Assembly (NCBI RefSeq): GCF_004798585.1
Contig: NZ_PPXQ01000001.1
Span: 124,001-188,000, forward strand
DNA: 64,000 nucleotides
DNA from: Massilia sp. Mn16-1_5
Lineage (GTDB): Bacteria; Pseudomonadota; Gammaproteobacteria; Burkholderiales; Burkholderiaceae_D
Direction of reading: 5' to 3'
Made by a program: the position numbers and the translations under genes. Positions 52,028 through 63,144 of the stretch are shown here, piece by piece (within the stretch, counting starts at the first letter, position 1; every line of letters begins with the position of its first letter). The notes beneath the pieces were generated by a model, which had not been told where the DNA came from, searched no databases, and worked only from the letters and a program-made list of their open reading frames with translations.

Positions 52028-54709
52028 ATGAGTATCCGTAACCTTTCCACCTTCTTCACGCCCGATTCCATCGCCCTGGTTGGTGCCTCCTCGCGGGCGG
52101 GTAGCGTTGGCGCGACGGTACTGGCCAACCTGATGAGCGGCGGCTTCGAAGGACCGATCTGGCCGGTCAACCCGAAGTACCGTCAGTTGTTGGGACTGGA
52201 CGTGTACGCCGACGTCGCGCGCCTGCCGCGCGCGCCGGCGCTGGCCGTGGTTTGCACGCCGGCCGCGACCGTGCCGGGCATTGTCGCCCAGCTCGGCGCA
52301 CTCGGCTGCCGCAGCGTGGTCGTGCTCAGCGCCGGGCTGGAAGGGGCTGGCCCCGGTGGCGCCAGCCTGCGCCAGGCCATGCTCGACGCCGCGCGCCCCT
52401 GGCTGCTGCGCATCCTCGGCCCGAACTGCGTCGGCCTGCTGGTGCCCGGCATCGGCCTGAACGCCAGCTTCGCGCCGGCGGCGGCGCTGCCGGGGCGCCT
52501 GGCCTTCGTGGCCCAGTCCGGCGCCCTGGTGACGGCGGTGCTGGACTGGGCGCGCGAACGCGGGATCGGTTTTTCCTCCTTCGTCTCCCTGGGCGACGGC
52601 ACCGACGTCGACCTCGGCGACCTGCTCGACTACCTGGCCGGCGACGCCGGTACCGACGCCATCCTGGTCTACGCCGAAAGCATCCGCCAGGCGCGCAAGT
52701 TCATGTCGGCCGCGCGCGGCGCCGCGCGCGCCAAGCCGACCGTGATCGTCAAGGCGGGACGGGCGCCGGAAGCGGCGCGCGCGGCCTTCAGCCATACTGG
52801 GGCGCTCGCCGGCGCCGACCTGGTAGTCGATGCGGCCCTGCATCGTGCCGGCATGCTGCGCGTGCACACCACGGCCGAGCTGTTCGACGCCGTCGCGATG
52901 TTGGCGCACCGGCTGCGCCCCGGCACAGGCCGGCTCGCGATCCTGACGAATGGCGGCGGCCCCGGCGTGATGGCGACCGATGCACTGCTCGCTGCGCATG
53001 GCACGCTGGCCCGGCTCGGTCCCGAGACGCTGGCGCGGCTCGACGCCGGCCTGCCGCCGAACTGGCCGCGCGCCAATCCGGTCGACATCGTCGGCGACGC
53101 CCCGGCCGAGCGTTACCGCCACGCGCTGCAGGTCCTGCTCGACTCGCCGGATCTGGATGCGGTGCTGCTGATCCATGCGCCGACCGCGATCGTGCCCTCG
53201 GCGACGATCGCGCGCGTGCTGCTGCCGCTGCTGCGTGGCGCCGCCAGGCCGGTCCTGTGCTGCTGGCTGGGCGGGGCCAGCGTGGCCGAGGCGCGCCGGC
53301 TCTGTCTGGATGCCGGCTTGCCGGTCTTCGATACGCCCGAAGAGGCGGTACGCGCCCTGATGCAGCTGGTCGATTATGCGCGCAACCAGGCGCTGCTGAT
53401 GCAGGTGCCGTCGGCCGAAAACCTGGATCCGCCCGACCGCGCCGCCGCGCGCGCCCACGTGGCCCGCCTGATCGGTTCCGGCTGCATGCACGTGGGCGAA
53501 GCCAGTGCCAAGCAGCTGCTGGCATGCTACGGCATCCCCTGCGTCGTGACCGAGGTCGTGCCCGACGAAACCGACGCGCTATCGGCCGCGGCGCGCATCG
53601 GCTACCCTGTGGCGCTGAAGATCGTCTCCCCCGATATCCCGCACAAAACCGAGGTCGGCGGCGTCGCGCTCGACCTCGGCGATGCCCATGCCCTGCGCGA
53701 GGCGCTGGCGCACATGCGCGAGCGCGTGCGCATACTCAGGCCCGAGGCGCGCCTGTTCGGCTTCACGGTGCAGTCCATGGCGCGCCGCCCGCATGCGCTG
53801 GAGCTGATCGTCGGCATCTCGACCGATCCGGTCTTCGGCCCCGTGATCCTGTTCGGGCAGGGCGGCGTGGCGGTCGAGGCCAGTGCAGACCAGGCGGTCG
53901 GGCTGCCGCCGCTGAACCGGGTGCTGGCGCGCGACATGGTCTCGCGCACGCGCGTGGCGCGCCTGCTGGCCGGCTTTCGCGACACGCCTCCGGCCGACCT
54001 CGACGCCCTGTGCGACGTGCTGGTGCGGGTAGGCCAGATGGCAGCCGACCTGCCGGAGCTGTGCGAGCTCGACATCAATCCGCTGCTGGCCGACAGCGGC
54101 GGCGTGCTCGCGCTCGACGCGCGCATGCGCCTGGCGCCGGCCGACAGCGCCGACCCGCTGGCGCGCCTGGCGATTCTGCCGTACCCGGACGCGCTCGAGC
54201 GCCAGGTCGACACGCGCCTCGGCACGCTGACCCTGCGCCCGATCCGGCCCGCCGACGCGCCGGCGCACCAGGCCTTCTTCCGCGCGCTCACGCCGCACGA
54301 CGTCCACCTGCGCATGTTCAGCAGCGCGCGCGAACTGTCCGACGCCCAGCTGGCGCGCTTCACCCAAATCGACTATGCGCGCGAGATGGCCTTCATCCTG
54401 ACGCGGCAGGCGGAGAATGGCGCGGAGACGCTGGGCGTGGTGCGGGTGGTCGCGGATCCGGACAACATCGTCGGCGAATTCGCGATCGTGGTGCGCTCCG
54501 ACCTGCACGGCCAGGGCCTCGGCACGCTCCTGATGGGCGCGCTGCTCGACTACTGCCGCGCGCACGGCCTGCGCGAACTGCGCGGCGTGGCGCTGGCGGA
54601 GAACCTCGGCATGCATGCGCTGGCGCGCGACCACGGCTTCACGGTCGGCCCCGATACCGACGGCACCGTGGCGCTGCGGCGGGTGCTGGCGGACGAGGCC
54701 GAGCCCTAG
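52028..54709 (+). CDS. PatZ-like bifunctional acyl-CoA synthetase (NDP-forming) / GNAT protein acetyltransferase
   Basis: 893 residues from the ATG at 52028, which has GGAG upstream; an ATG at 52001 is also possible. Domain order is CoA-binding (about 8-135, SIALVGASSRAGSVG), succinyl-CoA-ligase-like (about 150-300, FSHTGALAGADLVVDA), ATP-grasp (about 480-705, YPVALKIVSPDIPHKTEVGGVAL), and C-terminal GNAT (about 735-890, LRPIRPADAPAHQAFFRAL, RSDLHGQGLGTLLMGALLDY). E. coli PatZ, of similar length, acetylates lysines such as those of acetyl-CoA synthetase. A perfect FNR box upstream ties it to low oxygen. It converges with PhaC with a 4-bp overlap of stops. Confidence 0.9.
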   Translation: MSIRNLSTFFTPDSIALVGASSRAGSVGATVLANLMSGGFEGPIWPVNPKYRQLLGLDVYADVARLPRAPALAVVCTPAATVPGIVAQLGALGCRSVVVLSAGLEGAGPGGASLRQAMLDAARPWLLRILGPNCVGLLVPGIGLNASFAPAAALPGRLAFVAQSGALVTAVLDWARERGIGFSSFVSLGDGTDVDLGDLLDYLAGDAGTDAILVYAESIRQARKFMSAARGAARAKPTVIVKAGRAPEAARAAFSHTGALAGADLVVDAALHRAGMLRVHTTAELFDAVAMLAHRLRPGTGRLAILTNGGGPGVMATDALLAAHGTLARLGPETLARLDAGLPPNWPRANPVDIVGDAPAERYRHALQVLLDSPDLDAVLLIHAPTAIVPSATIARVLLPLLRGAARPVLCCWLGGASVAEARRLCLDAGLPVFDTPEEAVRALMQLVDYARNQALLMQVPSAENLDPPDRAAARAHVARLIGSGCMHVGEASAKQLLACYGIPCVVTEVVPDETDALSAAARIGYPVALKIVSPDIPHKTEVGGVALDLGDAHALREALAHMRERVRILRPEARLFGFTVQSMARRPHALELIVGISTDPVFGPVILFGQGGVAVEASADQAVGLPPLNRVLARDMVSRTRVARLLAGFRDTPPADLDALCDVLVRVGQMAADLPELCELDINPLLADSGGVLALDARMRLAPADSADPLARLAILPYPDALERQVDTRLGTLTLRPIRPADAPAHQAFFRALTPHDVHLRMFSSARELSDAQLARFTQIDYAREMAFILTRQAENGAETLGVVRVVADPDNIVGEFAIVVRSDLHGQGLGTLLMGALLDYCRAHGLRELRGVALAENLGMHALARDHGFTVGPDTDGTVALRRVLADEAEP

Positions 54710-56481
54710 ACTTCGAGCACGTAGCGGCCCGGCGCCGGTCCGAGCGAGGCGCCCGGCGCAGGCGGCTCGACGCGGGGGCCGGCATGCCGCGCCAGCCAGG
54801 CTTCCCAGGCCGGCCACCAGCTGCCTTCGATACAGGGTGCCTCGCGCTGCCAGCGCTCGGGATCGATGTAGGGAGCATCCGCCGCCCGGCTCAAGATCTG
54901 GTAGTCGCGCGCGCTGTCGCCGGGCGGTGCTACCACGCCGGCGTTGTGGCCGCCGGAGCTCAAGAGGAAGGTCGTTTCGGTATCGCTCAGTACGCCGATC
55001 TTGTACACCGAGCGCCAGGGCGCGACATGGTCGGTACGGGTGCCGACCGCGAAGATCGGCGCCTGGATGTCGGTCAGTGCGACCGGCCGGCCGTCGACCA
55101 GGTAGCGCGCGCCCGCCAGGTCGTTGTTGAGGAACAGGCTGCGCAGGTATTCCGAGTGCATCCGGTAAGGCATGCGCGTGGCGTCGGCATTCCAGGACAT
55201 CAGGTCGGTCTGGCGGTCGGGCACGTCGAGCAGGTAGTGGCGCAGCTGGCGCGACCACACCAGGTCGTTCGAGCGCAGCAGCTGGAAGGCCCCGGCCATC
55301 TGGCGCGTGTCGAGGTAGCCCTGGCTCCACATCGACGCTTCCAAGAAGCTGACTTCGCTGTCGTCGATGAACAGCGACAGTTCGCCCGGCTCGGTGAAGT
55401 CGACCTGGGCCGCCAGCAAGGTGAGGCTGGCCAGGCGGCGGTCGTGGTCGCGCGCCATGGCGGCGGCCGCGATCGCGAGCAGGGTCCCGCCCAGGCAGTA
55501 GCCGCAGGCATTCACCCGGCCGGAGCCGCTCTCCTGCCCGATGACGTCGAGCGAATCCATGATGCCGAGCCGGCGGTAGTCGTCGAGGCCCATGTCGCGC
55601 TCGGCGGCGCCGGGATTCTTCCAGGAGACGACGAAGACGGTATGGCCCTGCGCCACCAGGTAGCGCACCAGCGAATTATGGGGCGACAGGTCAAGGATGT
55701 AGTACTTCATGATCCAGGCCGGCACGATCAGGAGCGGCACCGCATGCACTTGCGGCGTGACCGGATCGTAGCGCAGCAGCTCGGCAAGACGGTTGCGCAT
55801 GACCACGCGGCCGGGCGTGAGCGCGACCTCGTGACCGGGACGCAGGCCAGGGGCCGCGCTGCCGCTGGCCGCGCGCCAGGCGTCCCCGGCCGCGCGCGCG
55901 GCGCCCGACACCAGGTTCATGCCGCCGCGTTCGCAGGTGGCCTGCAGCACGACCGGGTTGGTCGGCACGAAGTTCGATGGCGCCGCCGCGTCGAGCAGCT
56001 GGCGCGCGACAAAGGTGGCGACGTCGGCATGGTGCGGCGAGACGCCGCGCACGCTCTGGGTGGCGCGGTGCCACCATTGCTGCTGCAGCAGGAAGCCCTG
56101 GCTCAGCACATTGAAGGGCCAGCGCTGCCAGGCCGGATCGGCGAAGCGCTTGTCCTGGGCCAGCGGCTCGATCGGCGCGGCCTGGCTGGCCAGCGCGGCG
56201 CCGGCGCAATAGCGCCACCAGCGCAGCGTTGCCGAGGCCGCATGCGTCGCCAGCTCGGCCTGTTTATCCGGCGAGAGCAGCAGGTGCAGGCTCCAGTCGA
56301 CCCAGGCCAGCGTCAGCGCCGCCGGCGAGACGTGGCCGGTGAAGCGTCCCAGCCACGCGTGCAGCGGCAGGTCGAGCGCCGCGCGGGCAACGTCTTCTTC
56401 CGGATAATGGTGGCGCGTGCCCTGCCAGGCGCTGGCGTCGCGCTCGCGCACGGTGGCGGGGATGGGATCGGGCTGGTCCAT
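54706..56481 (-). CDS. phaC: polyhydroxyalkanoate synthase (class I PhaC-type)
   Basis: A 591-residue PHA polymerase. The N-terminal region (FNVLSQGFLLQQQWW) and FVPTNPVVLQATCERGGMNLVSG are family landmarks. The lipase-like box is GYCLGG with the catalytic Cys (about residue 328), Asp is in AVGTRTDHVAPW (about 480), and His in SSGGHNAGVV (about 510). It builds polyhydroxybutyrate from (R)-3-hydroxybutyryl-CoA. Six bases separate it from the upstream stress-protein gene, so it is the last gene of an FNR-box operon. Whether it is the main PhaC of the cell or a low-oxygen paralogue cannot be told here; phaA/phaB are not adjacent. Confidence 0.9.
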   Translation of the reverse strand: MDQPDPIPATVRERDASAWQGTRHHYPEEDVARAALDLPLHAWLGRFTGHVSPAALTLAWVDWSLHLLLSPDKQAELATHAASATLRWWRYCAGAALASQAAPIEPLAQDKRFADPAWQRWPFNVLSQGFLLQQQWWHRATQSVRGVSPHHADVATFVARQLLDAAAPSNFVPTNPVVLQATCERGGMNLVSGAARAAGDAWRAASGSAAPGLRPGHEVALTPGRVVMRNRLAELLRYDPVTPQVHAVPLLIVPAWIMKYYILDLSPHNSLVRYLVAQGHTVFVVSWKNPGAAERDMGLDDYRRLGIMDSLDVIGQESGSGRVNACGYCLGGTLLAIAAAAMARDHDRRLASLTLLAAQVDFTEPGELSLFIDDSEVSFLEASMWSQGYLDTRQMAGAFQLLRSNDLVWSRQLRHYLLDVPDRQTDLMSWNADATRMPYRMHSEYLRSLFLNNDLAGARYLVDGRPVALTDIQAPIFAVGTRTDHVAPWRSVYKIGVLSDTETTFLLSSGGHNAGVVAPPGDSARDYQILSRAADAPYIDPERWQREAPCIEGSWWPAWEAWLARHAGPRVEPPAPGASLGPAPGRYVLEV

Positions 56482-56487
56482 GGAGCC

Positions 56488-57300
56488 TCAGTGGGCGAAC
56501 AGGACCGGCAGCCGCGCGCGCTCGAGCAGGACGCGGGTAACGCCGCCCAGCACGATTTCGCTGTAGCGGCTGTGGCCGAAGGCACCGCAGACCAGCAAGC
56601 CGGCGCCCCTGTCATGCGCGATCCGCAGCAACGCGTCGCCGGCATGCCGATCCGTACGCTCGACCACGACCTCGACCGGCACGCCATGGCGCGTCAGGTA
56701 CGAGGCCATGGCGGCGCCCGGCTCGTCGCCGTGCAAGCGTGCGTCCTGCTGCGGATTGACCAGCGCCAGGCCCACCTTGCGGGCCTGTGCAAGCAGGGGC
56801 AAGGCGCTCGCGACGGCGCGCAGGGCCGGGACGCTGCCGTCCCAGCCGACGATGATGCTGTCGGCAAGCGGCTCGCCCGCATAGGAATCGGGCACGACCA
56901 GCACCGGCCGCGGACCGTGCAGCGCCAGGTACTGCGGCAAGCCGTGCAAGCTGCTCTCCTGGCCAACCACAACCAGGTCGGCATAGCGCGACTGCAGGAG
57001 CAATGCGGTGCGCAGTTCGTCCTCGACCAGCCGTTCCTCGAGCGACTGCACGCCGGACTGGCGCGCCGCCGTGCAAAAGCGCGCCAGGCTCTCGCTCGAC
57101 GCCGTGCGCAGGGTTGCGAAATCCTCGACCGGCAGCATGGCCATCTGGCCGCTCAGCATCGCGTATGCCGCATACGACATGCCGGTCGCGGCGAGGCCTA
57201 TCAGGTGCGCGCCATGCGCGTCGGCGAGAACGGCGGCGGCGCGCAGCCGCGCATCGAAGGCCGGGCCGTCGTCGACATGGAGAAGGATGGTCTTGTACAT
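56488..57300 (-). CDS. universal stress protein, tandem-domain
   Basis: 270 residues from the ATG at 57300 (AGGAGA 6 nt upstream). Two UspA folds are present: MYKTILLHVDDGPAFDARLRAA...VLADAHGAHLIGLA opens domain 1, which ends in PRPVLVVPDS; domain 2 (about 145-270) ends with DRGAGLLVCGAFGHSRYSEIVLGGVTRVLLE, whose G-x-x-G-x9-G-S/T-like segment is the ATP-binding motif. The first copy of the motif is degenerate. It is the second gene of the operon USP-USP-phaC controlled by the FNR box at 58268. Confidence 0.88.
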   Translation of the reverse strand: MYKTILLHVDDGPAFDARLRAAAVLADAHGAHLIGLAATGMSYAAYAMLSGQMAMLPVEDFATLRTASSESLARFCTAARQSGVQSLEERLVEDELRTALLLQSRYADLVVVGQESSLHGLPQYLALHGPRPVLVVPDSYAGEPLADSIIVGWDGSVPALRAVASALPLLAQARKVGLALVNPQQDARLHGDEPGAAMASYLTRHGVPVEVVVERTDRHAGDALLRIAHDRGAGLLVCGAFGHSRYSEIVLGGVTRVLLERARLPVLFAH

Positions 57301-57347
57301 GGTTTCTCCTTTCTGGCATGCGGACATGTACGCCACGATGGCGACTT

Positions 57348-58190
57348 TCAGCGCGCCATGAGAACCGGCAGGACCGCATGCTGCAGGACGGTCCTGCTGG
57401 CGCCGCCCAGCAGCAGTTCCTGGAAGCGCGAATGGCCGAAGCAGCCCATGACGACCAGGTCGGCGTCCTCTTCCTGCGCCAGCGCGAGGATGGCGCGACC
57501 GGTGTCGTGGCCCGGGTCGCGCATCGTGTGGGTGGCACGCACCGCATGGCGCCCGAGATACGCCAGCGCATCGTCGATCGCCGCCGCATCCATCGACGCG
57601 TTCGGGAACACCGGCGTGAACACGGCCAGGCTCACCTGGGTCGCCCGCTGGAGCAAGGGGATGGCGGCCGTCATCGCCACCACCGCTTCGCGGCTGCCGT
57701 TCCAGCACAGCAGCACCCGGCGCGGGCAGGCGGGCGGGTGCGGTACGCGCGGCACCACCAGCACCGGGCGCGCGGCGTTGACGAGCACGTAATCCGGCAT
57801 GCGCATGGCGCTGGGCAGATAACCGAGGCTCTCGTCGGGATCGTCCTGGCTCAGCACCACCAGGTCGGCGACGCGCGCCAGCAGGGCCAGCGCATCGGGC
57901 GCCTGGTCGCTGATCAGGCGCGGCTCGTAGGAGACGCCGCGGCGCCGGGCGATGTCTTCGAAGCCGTCGAGGGCGCGCCGCGCCGTGCGCATGAGTGGAT
58001 CGGTGTAGCCGGCAAGCAGCGTGCACGGCCCCGGCTCGCAGCCTTTGGGAAACACCTCGCGCGAGACGCCGGTCATGGCCGCGCCGACCAGGTGCGCCCC
58101 ATGTTCGGCGCAGATGGCGGCGGCCAGCTCGATGCGCGCCGGCGCGTGGCGCGACAGGTCGGCATGGACGAGGACAGTCTTGTAGCGCAT
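57348..58190 (-). CDS. universal stress protein, tandem-domain
   Basis: 280 residues from the ATG at 58190 (GGGAG upstream). MRYKTVLVHADLSRHAPARIELAAAICAEHGAHLVGAA opens the first domain. The second ends with EEDADLVVMGCFGHSRFQELLLGGASRTVLQHAVLPVLMAR, with an intact G-x2-G-x9-G-[ST]-like ATP-binding segment. It is closely similar in layout to the next gene in the operon (56488-57300), so the two are probably paralogues. It is the first gene after the FNR box at 58268-58281, with a leader of 84 nt from the box centre. Confidence 0.9.
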   Translation of the reverse strand: MRYKTVLVHADLSRHAPARIELAAAICAEHGAHLVGAAMTGVSREVFPKGCEPGPCTLLAGYTDPLMRTARRALDGFEDIARRRGVSYEPRLISDQAPDALALLARVADLVVLSQDDPDESLGYLPSAMRMPDYVLVNAARPVLVVPRVPHPPACPRRVLLCWNGSREAVVAMTAAIPLLQRATQVSLAVFTPVFPNASMDAAAIDDALAYLGRHAVRATHTMRDPGHDTGRAILALAQEEDADLVVMGCFGHSRFQELLLGGASRTVLQHAVLPVLMAR

Positions 58191-58267
58191 GGCGCTCCCA
58201 CGGGTCGAAGACGGGTGGCACCGGCGCCGCCCTGCATGCAGTCTCCCGCTCGTCATCCCGCGGCGCC

Positions 58268-58281
58268 ATGATGTACATCAA
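58268..58281. promoter_or_regulatory. FNR/ANR-type box for the USP-USP-phaC operon
   Basis: ATGAT-GTAC-ATCAA matches the FNR consensus with one mismatch. Its centre is 84 nt from the start codon of the first gene of the minus-strand operon. Confidence 0.7.
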
Positions 58282-58347
58282 ATTCGGTCAAGAGCGTGGA
58301 GGAACTTTGCGCCAGACGCTGGACAAGACCTTGCCGCTGTGACTGGC

Positions 58348-59168
58348 TCAGTGCGCCATCAGCACCGGGACGGTCATCGCCTCCAGCACCGTGCGCGTGA
58401 CGCCGCCAAGCAGCAGTTCGCTCAGGCGCGCGCGGCCGTAAGCGCCCATCACCAGCAAGTCCGCGGCCTGGTCGGCCACCAGCGACAGCAGCGGCTCGCC
58501 GCCGGCAAGGCCGGGCGACTCGGCCAGAAGCGCCGCTTCGATGCCGTGGCGCCGCAGCCAGGGCAGCAGCTCGGGGTCGGCGGCCGGCTGGCCTGCCGGC
58601 GCGAAGGCGGCAACCACGACCCGCTCGGCCAGGCGCAGGAGGGGCAGCGCTCCGTCCAGGGCGCGCACCGCCTCGGCGCTCCCGTTCCAGGCCACCACGA
58701 CGCGCTTGCCGACCGCGGTTTCCTTCTGGATGTAGGGCACGACCAGCACCGGACGCGGGCAGGCCAGCAGGACGTGCGCCGCCAGGTCGCCGCCCGGCGG
58801 CTCCGAAGGAGCGCCCGGCTCGTGCTGGCCGAGCACGAGCAGGTCGGCATAGCGGCCGGACAGCGCCAGGCCGGCCGCGGCCTCGTCGTCCACCAGCCGG
58901 CCTTCGCAGGAGCGCACGCCGGCATCGGCGGCGATCCGCGCGAAGCGGTCCAGGGCTGCGCCGGCGCGCGCGAACAGGGCATCCATATGGGGCGCCAGTA
59001 CGGTGCGCGCGAGGTCGGCGGCGCCTTCACGGTAGTAGTAGCGCGACACGCCGGTCAGGGCGACCCCAAGCAGGTGGGCATCGTGGCGCAGCGCCAGTTG
59101 CGCCGCCAGGGCGATGCGCGTTGCCGCGTGCGGGGACTGGTCGACGTGGACCAGGATGGTCTTGCAGT

Positions 59169-59172
<4 letters not shown>
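58348..59172 (-). CDS. universal stress protein, tandem-domain
   Basis: 274 residues from the ATG at 59172, preceded by AAGGAGG. MNCKTILVHVDQSPHAATRIALAAQLALRHDAHLLGVA opens domain 1, which ends in CPRPVLVVPYIQKETAVGKRVVVAWNG where domain 2 begins. It finishes with LLVMGAYGRARLSELLLGGVTRTVLEAMTVPVLMAH, the ATP-binding end. It overlaps the P-type ATPase stop by 4 bp and is the last gene of the operon USP-ATPase-USP. Confidence 0.9.
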
Positions 59173-61759
<2,587 letters not shown>

Positions 61760-61760
<1 letters not shown>

Positions 61761-62152
61761 CAGCCGGGCGCCCGCATAGCGTCGGAAGAGTCCTGCGGCA
61801 GCCGCCCTCGCGCATGCGCGATATGCGGCCGGTAGACCATGACCGGCACCGGCGAATAGGCCAGGACGCGCTGGGTCACGCTGCCTGCGATCAGGCGGCT
61901 CAGCCCGCGGCGCCCGTGGGAGGCAATGAAGATCAGGTCGCAATGCTGGCGCTTGCTTACCTCGACGATTTCGTCGGCGCGACTGTAGCCGTAGGCCGTG
62001 ACTGAGGTACAGACGACGCCGGCCCTGCGTGCGGTGTCGACGACCCGCGCGACGATTTCGCCGCCACCGGCCTGCGCGAAGGAGATCGCCGCGTTGGCGG
62101 CAAGCTGCGCTAGTTCGGATCCGTCCGTCGGCACGAGTATGCGTCGGTACAT
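61760..62152 (-). CDS. universal stress protein, single-domain
   Basis: 130 residues from the ATG at 62152 (GGAAG upstream). It has the single UspA fold: MYRRILVPTDGSELAQLAANAAISFAQAGGGEIVARVV at the start and HCDLIFIASHGRRGLSRLIAGSVTQRVLAYSPVPVMVYRP at the end, including the G-x2-G-x9-G-S ATP-binding motif. It is the first gene of the operon with the P-type ATPase and a tandem-domain USP, and follows an FNR box whose centre is 84 nt upstream. Confidence 0.93.
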
Positions 62153-62228
62153 GACCGTCTTCCACGGGAAAGTTCAAGCGCGGCAGATCGCCGCGATGCC
62201 AGATTGAGCGCTCGGGCCGCCTGCGTCC

Positions 62229-62242
62229 TTGATCTGGATCAA
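62229..62242. promoter_or_regulatory. FNR/ANR-type box for the USP-ATPase-USP operon
   Basis: TTGAT-CTGG-ATCAA is a perfect FNR consensus. Its centre lies 84 nt before the ATG at 62152. Confidence 0.85.
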
Positions 62243-62312
62243 ATACGCCCTAGCGTCCGAACCGGCTAAATTTTCGGCGTTTTGATCTCCGTCCATCGTT
62301 ATTCCGCTACTT

Positions 62313-62326
62313 TTGATGCAGATCAA
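62313..62326. promoter_or_regulatory. FNR/ANR-type box for the plus-strand stress-protein genes
   Basis: TTGAT-GCAG-ATCAA is a second perfect FNR consensus in the same divergent region, on the side of the plus-strand stress-protein genes. Confidence 0.8.
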
Positions 62327-62383
62327 GGCTTTTGTAGATGTAGGCTTTCATGCTGGCACATATTGAGGTGCGGATCGGAAGCG

Positions 62384-62656
62384 GTGAAAGAGGGTAGATG
62401 TTCGGCACGGGTAGCCGGATTCGCCCACGAAGCTGGTTTTCCTTGCCAGCCGGTGACCCCCGTCTCCGCCTTCCCAGGCGACGAGATTATCCTCGCAGCG
62501 AAACAGAATGCCTGTGACTTGATCGTCCTGGGCGCACATGGCGAGCGCACCGTTGTGCCGCTGGCGGCGGGGCGTGTCGCCCAGCAGCTCCTCAGCTACG
62601 CCCCGTTTCCGGTCCTCGTGCTGCGCGAGGCGGCGCCTCCGGACCACGGCTTGTGA
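62384..62656 (+). pseudogene. universal stress protein, C-terminal fragment
   Basis: The open frame continues the UspA fold only from about the middle: RVAGFAHEAGFP, then EIILAAKQNACDLIVLGAHGERTVVPLAAGRVAQQLLSYAPFPVLVLREA, which is the normal ending. The expected opening of the fold (YKRILVPTDGS-type strand and helix) is missing, and no upstream frame restores it. A GTG at 62384 with GGAAG upstream gives about 90 residues; other starts are possible. It is either a decayed gene or a half-domain protein. An intact single-domain USP follows 34 nt downstream. Confidence 0.65.
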
Positions 62657-62690
62657 TTGGAACAACATCACTTCATTTCAAGGAGCTTTC

Positions 62691-63128
62691 ATGTTCAAAC
62701 GCATTCTGCTTCCTACCGACGGCTCGGCCGCTTCGCAGCGTGCCGTCCTGGCCGGGGTCGACCTTGCCAGGGAAACCGGGGCCGAGGTAATCGGGCTGAC
62801 GGTCGTCCCGCCCTTTCACACGCTGAGCGTCGACCCCGAGATGCTCGAAACGACGCCTGCTCACTACGAAGAGCATGCGCGCCAGCAGGCAGGACGCATC
62901 CTCGCCGAAGTCGAGCAAGCAGCACGCGCCGCACAGGTCCCGTACCGGATCGAGCGGGCCAACGGGGACAACCCCTATGAGATGATCATCAAGACCGCGC
63001 GCGACACCGGCTGCGACCTGATCCTGATGGCGTCGCACGGCCGAAAGGGCATCAAGGGGCTGCTGTTGGGCAGCGAGACACAGAAGGTGCTCGTGCACAG
63101 TGCGATTCCGGTGCTGGTGTATCGTTGA
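62691..63128 (+). CDS. universal stress protein, single-domain
   Basis: 145 residues from the ATG at 62691, preceded by AAGGAG. It opens MFKRILLPTDGSAASQRAVLAGVDLARETGAEVIGLTVVPPF and ends ARDTGCDLILMASHGRKGIKGLLLGSETQKVLVHSAIPVLVYR, with the G-x2-G-x9-G-S ATP-binding segment. It is a complete UspA fold. It lies downstream of the FNR box at 62313 and is preceded by a broken USP reading frame, so it may be cotranscribed from the same promoter. Confidence 0.93.
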   Translation: MFKRILLPTDGSAASQRAVLAGVDLARETGAEVIGLTVVPPFHTLSVDPEMLETTPAHYEEHARQQAGRILAEVEQAARAAQVPYRIERANGDNPYEMIIKTARDTGCDLILMASHGRKGIKGLLLGSETQKVLVHSAIPVLVYR

Positions 63129-63144
63129 TGGGTGTCGGCTTTCT

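Noticed and set aside
52252..57792. A 1846-codon plus-strand open frame covering the PatZ-like, PhaC and stress-protein genes
   Set aside because: It is low-complexity Arg/Ala/Gly sequence in a shadow frame of well-supported genes on both strands, a common artefact in GC-rich DNA.
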